Shown piece after piece: positions 60,046 to 64,000 of a DNA stretch of 64,000 nucleotides (its first letter is position 1; the number at the start of each line of letters is the position of its first letter). This stretch comes from Acidobacteriaceae bacterium. Its GTDB lineage: Bacteria > Acidobacteriota > Terriglobia > Terriglobales > Acidobacteriaceae. Both the position numbers and the translations under genes were made by a program. Below the pieces are notes generated by a model that saw only the letters and a program-made list of their open reading frames with translations, did no database searches and was not told the DNA's origin. The stretch is from NCBI GenBank assembly GCA_030041435.1, contig JASHNW010000090.1:1-64000 (forward strand). Direction: 5' to 3'.

Positions 60046-60456
60046 GTGGAACTCCTTTCCAATCTGATCTGGGTTGCAGTAACCCTTGTTCTTTGGGGCT
60101 GGTGGTTCGCGCACAAGGGCCGCGAGCGCGGAAGGTCGCTGCTTCCCGGCATTGCCGCGCAGTTCATCGCGCTTCTCATGCTGACCGCGATTCTGTTGCC
60201 TGTCATTTCCGTCAGCGACGATCTGCAGGCCGGTCACAACCCAGCCGAAGTGGAGCGCGGTGCGGGAAAGAGCGATCACTATCTTTCGTTCCACCAGGCG
60301 CCCCATCGCGTGCCGGTGACATTGGCGGCCGTGCTGTGCTGTTTCAGGCCCTGTTACCCGCACGCCCTGGCGTGGCATACGCTGCAGGAAGCGCAGCCAA
60401 GGCAGCCGAGCGCGCCGATGCGAACCCTCTGGTCCAGACCCCCGCCCGCCGTCTGA
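60046..60456 (+). CDS. Hypothetical membrane protein at the head of the RND efflux operon
   Basis: A 136-residue protein starting at GTG 60046. It has two hydrophobic helices (LLSNLIWVAVTLVLWGWWFA and IAAQFIALLMLTAILLPVIS) with a basic loop (HKGRERGR) between, then a His/Cys-containing region (HYLSFHQAPHRVPVTL, LCCFRPCYPHALAWH) that might bind metal. No family is recognised. It lies 73 bases before the outer-membrane efflux gene on the same strand, behind a good -10 box, and is probably co-transcribed with the metal efflux genes. Confidence 0.6.
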   Translation: MELLSNLIWVAVTLVLWGWWFAHKGRERGRSLLPGIAAQFIALLMLTAILLPVISVSDDLQAGHNPAEVERGAGKSDHYLSFHQAPHRVPVTLAAVLCCFRPCYPHALAWHTLQEAQPRQPSAPMRTLWSRPPPAV

Positions 60457-60529
60457 CCGTCGCGATCTCTGCGCTCTGTTCTCCGTTCAACAACCACAAT
60501 CGCACGTGTGCGACGACTGGATAGGTACC

Positions 60530-61777
60530 ATGAAATTCAGCCCTATCGGGCCCGGGTTGTTTCTTGCCCTGCTTGCCGCTTCCGCTGCCGCCTGCGCGCA
60601 GGGCCCCGCGCCGCTGACGCTCCAGCAGGTGCTGGACATCGCGCGCGGGAAGAATCCTTCACTGCTGGCTGCCGAACGGCACGTGGCAGCCACCAGGGCA
60701 GCCGAGATTACAGCGGGGTTGCGGCAGAACCCGACCTTTGCACTTTCCGGGGCCGACATAACGCTCCCCGCGAACAATCCCAGCAGCCCATACACCTACG
60801 TTGGGAACATCTCCCGCCTCTTCGAGCGCGGACAAAAACGGCGCTGGCGTCTCGATATGGCCCACGCCACCACCGATGTAACACAGAGCCAGTATGACAA
60901 TCAGGAACGGCAGACGGTTCTGCAGGTGAAGGATGCCTTTACCAATATGCTGGCTGCCAAAGCAGCTCTTCAGGTGGCTCAGGACAATCGGGACAGCTAC
61001 CGCAAGACCGTGGATCTGAGCAAGGACCGGCTGGATGCGGGCGACATCAGCAGGACCGATTTTGAGCGTATCGATCTGCAACTCGCGGAATTCGAATCCG
61101 ATTTCGACAGCGCGAAGCTCGATCTGGTACAGGCCAGCGACTCACTGCAGTTGTTGATGGGCATTGAAACGCCGTCGGGGGACTTCGATATTGTCGGGTC
61201 GCTGGCGCCACCTGGGCTCACGGCAACGCTTCCGCAGATCGAGCAGGAGGCGCTGGCCGCCCGTCCTGACTATCGTGCGGCGCGCCAGGCCGTCACCCTG
61301 GCCGACGCCGGTGTGAAGATGGCGGATGCCGATGCCACGGCAGATCCCACGATCGGCGCGGAATACGAACGCACCGGCGTGTACAACAGCGCCGGTTTTC
61401 AGATTGCGATTCCACTGCGAATCTTCGATCGGAACCAGGGGGAAAAGGAACGCACCCGCTTCGAGGCGCAGTCCGCTCTCTTCACGCAGAATGCCGCACG
61501 CAATCAGGTGCTCAACGACGTGGATCAGGCATGGGCCGGCTATCTCGCCGCCATCGATCTGGCGAAGCGCTACAACGATCACTACGTCGACGAGTCGGCG
61601 AGTGTGCGGGCAAACCTCGAGTTCAGCTATCGGCACGGCGGAGCGACGCTGCTGGACTATCTGGACGCGCTGCGCGATTACCGCCAGATTCACCTCGATG
61701 CCCTGGCTGCCAACCAGCAGGTGTGGCTCAGCATTCACCAACTCAGCTTCGCCGCTGCCACGGAGATCGTCCCATGA
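60530..61777 (+). CDS. TolC-family outer-membrane efflux protein (CzcC/CusC-like)
   Basis: A 415-residue outer-membrane channel subunit with a signal peptide (FSPIGPGLFLALLAASAAAC-AQ). Two repeats of the OEP domain are seen: LTLQQVLDIARGKNPSLLAA...GLRQNPTFALSG and, in the second half, LAARPDYRAARQAVTLADAG. The coiled-coil parts run through SYRKTVDLSKDRLDAGDISR and YRHGGATLLDYLDALRDYR. It is the exit duct of a heavy-metal RND pump. The ATG at 60530 fits the signal peptide; its end overlaps the adaptor gene (ATGA). Confidence 0.9.
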   Translation: MKFSPIGPGLFLALLAASAAACAQGPAPLTLQQVLDIARGKNPSLLAAERHVAATRAAEITAGLRQNPTFALSGADITLPANNPSSPYTYVGNISRLFERGQKRRWRLDMAHATTDVTQSQYDNQERQTVLQVKDAFTNMLAAKAALQVAQDNRDSYRKTVDLSKDRLDAGDISRTDFERIDLQLAEFESDFDSAKLDLVQASDSLQLLMGIETPSGDFDIVGSLAPPGLTATLPQIEQEALAARPDYRAARQAVTLADAGVKMADADATADPTIGAEYERTGVYNSAGFQIAIPLRIFDRNQGEKERTRFEAQSALFTQNAARNQVLNDVDQAWAGYLAAIDLAKRYNDHYVDESASVRANLEFSYRHGGATLLDYLDALRDYRQIHLDALAANQQVWLSIHQLSFAAATEIVP

Positions 61778-62853
61778 AACAGATGCGTCTGCTGTTCCTT
61801 GTTGCTCTGGCACTGTTGCCGCTGGCTGCATGCAGGCGGAGCGAGTCTTTGCCGCAGACATCGACACCCAGGGAAACCGTGGTCGAGACTGCTGTTGTTC
61901 ATCGTCAGCAGGTGGCCAGTCAGCTTGTGCTGCCGGCGCATATGATGGCCAATCCCACGGAAATGGTGCACATCTATCCGCTCATCAGCGGCCGCGTCTT
62001 GTCGCTGCGCATTTTGCCGGGGCAGGAAGTTCGCAAAGGGGAGAAGATCGGGACCTTGCAGAGCAGCGACGCGGCGCAGGCGCGCTCGGATTTTGAGAAG
62101 GCAAAGATCGAGGCCGACCGCGCCGATCTGCAACTGGCGCGGGCGAAAGAGCTGCTGGCGCATGAGGTGATGGCGCAGCGCGATTACGACGATCTGCAGG
62201 CGCTCGACGCTGCGGATCACTCCGAACTGGAGCGTGCACGTCAGACTTTGCACCTGCTGGGGTTCAATGAGAATGACACCTCCGATGTTGTTCCCATCGT
62301 GGCGCCCATCTCGGGAGTGGTGCTGGATGTAGGCACCGGCCCCGGCGAACTACAGCGTTCCCTCGACAATGCGACCGCCATTGCGACCATCGCCAACATC
62401 GACACGATCTGGGTCGTTGGCGATCTTTACCCGCGCGATCAGGCTTCTGTGCACGTCGGCCAGGCGGCTGCCATCACCGTCAACGGCTATCCGGGATTGA
62501 CGCTGCATGGAGCGATTGAGAATATCTCCGATGCTGTCGATCCCGTTTCGCTGACACTCAAGGTTCGCGTGGTACTTCCGAATCCAGGCCATCGCCTCAA
62601 GCCGGATATGTACGCGAATATGACGGTAACCGGCAAGCAGCGCGAAGTCATCGTGGTGCCTGCAACTGCTGTCATCCAGAACGGGCACGACGTGTACGTC
62701 TTTCGCGAAACCGCGCCGGGAAAATACGAGCGCCGCGGCGTCACGCTGGGCAGTACGAGTGCGGACACCGATGAGATCACGCAGGGCCTGAGCGACGGAG
62801 ACAGAGTGGTCACCGCGGGCGCCGAACTTCTGCGCGGCAGCGAGGACGAGTAG
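61774..62853 (+). CDS. RND efflux periplasmic adaptor lipoprotein (CzcB/CusB-like)
   Basis: A 359-residue membrane fusion protein. Lipobox LPLAAC gives an acylated N-terminal Cys. The hairpin and lipoyl domains are visible (VHIYPLISGRVLSLRILPGQ, EVRKGEKIGTLQSSDAAQAR; VPIVAPISGVVLDVGTGPGE), then the barrel (AAITVNGYPGLTLHGAIENI, LKPDMYANMTVTGKQREVIV) and the membrane-proximal domain. It links the inner pump to the outer channel. The ATG overlaps the channel gene stop (ATGA), and the pump gene starts two bases after its own stop. Confidence 0.92.
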   Translation: MKQMRLLFLVALALLPLAACRRSESLPQTSTPRETVVETAVVHRQQVASQLVLPAHMMANPTEMVHIYPLISGRVLSLRILPGQEVRKGEKIGTLQSSDAAQARSDFEKAKIEADRADLQLARAKELLAHEVMAQRDYDDLQALDAADHSELERARQTLHLLGFNENDTSDVVPIVAPISGVVLDVGTGPGELQRSLDNATAIATIANIDTIWVVGDLYPRDQASVHVGQAAAITVNGYPGLTLHGAIENISDAVDPVSLTLKVRVVLPNPGHRLKPDMYANMTVTGKQREVIVVPATAVIQNGHDVYVFRETAPGKYERRGVTLGSTSADTDEITQGLSDGDRVVTAGAELLRGSEDE

Positions 62854-62855
62854 CC

Positions 62856-64000
62856 ATGCAGCCGCTGATGCGCATCCTGCTGCGATACCGCAATGTCGTG
62901 CTGATTGTCTTTGTCGCAGCACTGGCTGTGGGCGCGTACGCCTTTGTGCAGCTGGACATTGAAGCCTACCCCGATCCGTCGCCGCCCATGGTGGAGTTCA
63001 TCACGCAGAACCCGTCGTGGTCGGCCGAGGAGATGGAGCAGCAGGTCACGATTCCTCTGGAAACCGGATTGAACGGCACACCGGAGCTCGATCAGATTCG
63101 CTCGATCAGCATCTTCGGGCTGAGCGACGTGAAGATGTACTTCGACTTCGACAGTAATTACTTTGTCGACCGCCAGGAGGCGCTGAATCGGCTGCAGCAA
63201 GTCACCCTCCCGGCGAATCTGCAGCCGCAGCTCTCGCCGGAGTCGCCGGTAGGGGAGATTTATCGCTACCAGCTCACCGGGCCGGGGTACTCGCTCAACC
63301 AGATCAAGGCGACCCAGGATTGGCTGGTGGTGCGGGAGATCAAGCAGGTTCCGGGCATCATCGATGTGGCGACGTTCGGCGGCACGACGCGGCAATACCA
63401 GGCGGAGGTCGATCCCAATAAGCTGCTGACCTACGGCGTTACGATGACGCAGGTGGTTAACGCGGTTCAGAACAGCAACGCAAACGCGGGCGGCAACTAC
63501 CTCACCGTCGGCAGCCAGAGCGTAAACGTGCGCGGCATCGGTCTGCTGCACTCGCTGGGCGATATGCGGAACATCGTCGTCGCCGAGCACAACGGCGTGC
63601 CCGTGCTGCTGAGCGATGTGGCCGATGTCCGCGAGGGATACCAGCCGCGGCTGGGCAAGGTGGGCCGCAACGGCGATCCCGACGTCGTGGAGGCGATCGT
63701 CCTCCTGCAGAAGGGCGCCAAATCGTTGCCGGCCCTCGCCGCCCTGCGCGCCAGGATCCACGCGCTGAACCACGGTAACCTGCTGCCGCCTGGCATGCAC
63801 ATCAGCACGATCTACGATCGAACGAACCTTATCGACATTACGACTGCAACGGTCCGCCGCGTTGTGATCCTGGGTCTCACGCTCGTCACGCTGGTCCTGC
63901 TCAGCATGCTCGGCGACTGGCGCATCACGCTGATCGCGGCCATCACGATTCCCTTCGCTGTACTTTTCTCCTTCAGCCTGATGGTGCTCACGAACCAGTC
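62856..64000 (+). CDS. Heavy-metal RND pump (CzcA/CusA family), N-terminal part
   Basis: The first 381 residues of an RND transporter of the HME family; the gene continues beyond the window. The first membrane helix (NVVLIVFVAALAVGAYAFVQ) is followed by the family hallmark DIEAYPDPSPPMVEFITQNP and SAEEMEQQVTIPLETGLNG, ISIFGLSDVKMYFDFDSNYF, the periplasmic porter domain (LLTYGVTMTQVVNAVQNSNA) and helices 2 and 3 near the end. The membrane region that carries the metal- or proton-relay residues is not in the window, so the metal cannot be inferred. Confidence 0.93.
   Translation, partial: MQPLMRILLRYRNVVLIVFVAALAVGAYAFVQLDIEAYPDPSPPMVEFITQNPSWSAEEMEQQVTIPLETGLNGTPELDQIRSISIFGLSDVKMYFDFDSNYFVDRQEALNRLQQVTLPANLQPQLSPESPVGEIYRYQLTGPGYSLNQIKATQDWLVVREIKQVPGIIDVATFGGTTRQYQAEVDPNKLLTYGVTMTQVVNAVQNSNANAGGNYLTVGSQSVNVRGIGLLHSLGDMRNIVVAEHNGVPVLLSDVADVREGYQPRLGKVGRNGDPDVVEAIVLLQKGAKSLPALAALRARIHALNHGNLLPPGMHISTIYDRTNLIDITTATVRRVVILGLTLVTLVLLSMLGDWRITLIAAITIPFAVLFSFSLMVLTNQ

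Noticed and set aside
1-64000. CRISPR array, prophage structural genes, restriction or toxin-antitoxin systems
   Set aside because: No regularly spaced repeats and none of the marker proteins were seen.

Overview
The window looks like chromosomal DNA of an acidobacterium (Acidobacteriaceae-like). Supporting signs are high GC, two Oar-type TonB-dependent receptors of about 1,200 residues with an N-terminal carboxypeptidase-regulatory-like domain, a winged-helix regulator type common in this phylum, DUF5715, BAAT-like and CehA/McbA-like secreted proteins, and an intergenic repeat whose translation reads NECHPES...EVSEGPRD. This assignment comes from gene content only.

Layout. 1-1.6 kb: the 3' end of an IS3-family element and an IS1595-type transposase. 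1.7-4.5 kb: PfpI/DJ-1 protein, orphan PstS, outer-membrane barrel. 4.6-7.6 kb (minus): soluble histidine kinase, NtrC-type regulator and pseudo-receiver, coupled by ATGA overlaps. 7.9-9.8 kb: RNase PH and LacD-type aldolase. 10.2-13.8 kb: secreted proline-rich protein, then an envelope operon of L,D-transpeptidase, a 55-residue membrane protein and an SPFH/flotillin-like protein. 13.9-19.6 kb: secreted protein, family 5 solute-binding protein, NtrY-like kinase and NtrX-like regulator. 19.7-28.7 kb: DUF5715, Yip1, an EF-G paralogue, GabT-like aminotransferase, secreted BAAT-like thioesterase and an orphan NuoI. 28.9-39.2 kb: housekeeping-like genes (PPC/DUF296, RibBA, HAD, ICMT-MarR-aminotransferase, MetAP, YmdB, Rrf2, MATE).

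A tRNA-Ser(GGA) sits at 39259-39348. The last 18 bases of its 3' end and following base recur exactly at 51613-51630, so the 12.3 kb between may be an integrated island. It holds a tightly overlapping sugar operon (SIS isomerase, GH42-like glycosidase, ROK kinase, MFS transporter), a Tat-exported PIG-L-like deacetylase, an Oar-type receptor divergent from a GntR/HutC regulator, and a broken second receptor. No integrase is visible.

Right of the repeat are a second receptor in one transcription unit with a PHP-type metallohydrolase, a divergent membrane-anchored ToxR-like regulator, a DoxX protein, and the start of a CzcCBA/CusCBA-type heavy-metal RND efflux operon that runs off the end. Uptake (receptors), hydrolysis (GH42, PHP, PIG-L) and local regulators in 41-58 kb suggest scavenging of external carbohydrate or glycoconjugate material. 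No CRISPR array, rRNA, prophage structural module or replication origin was seen.
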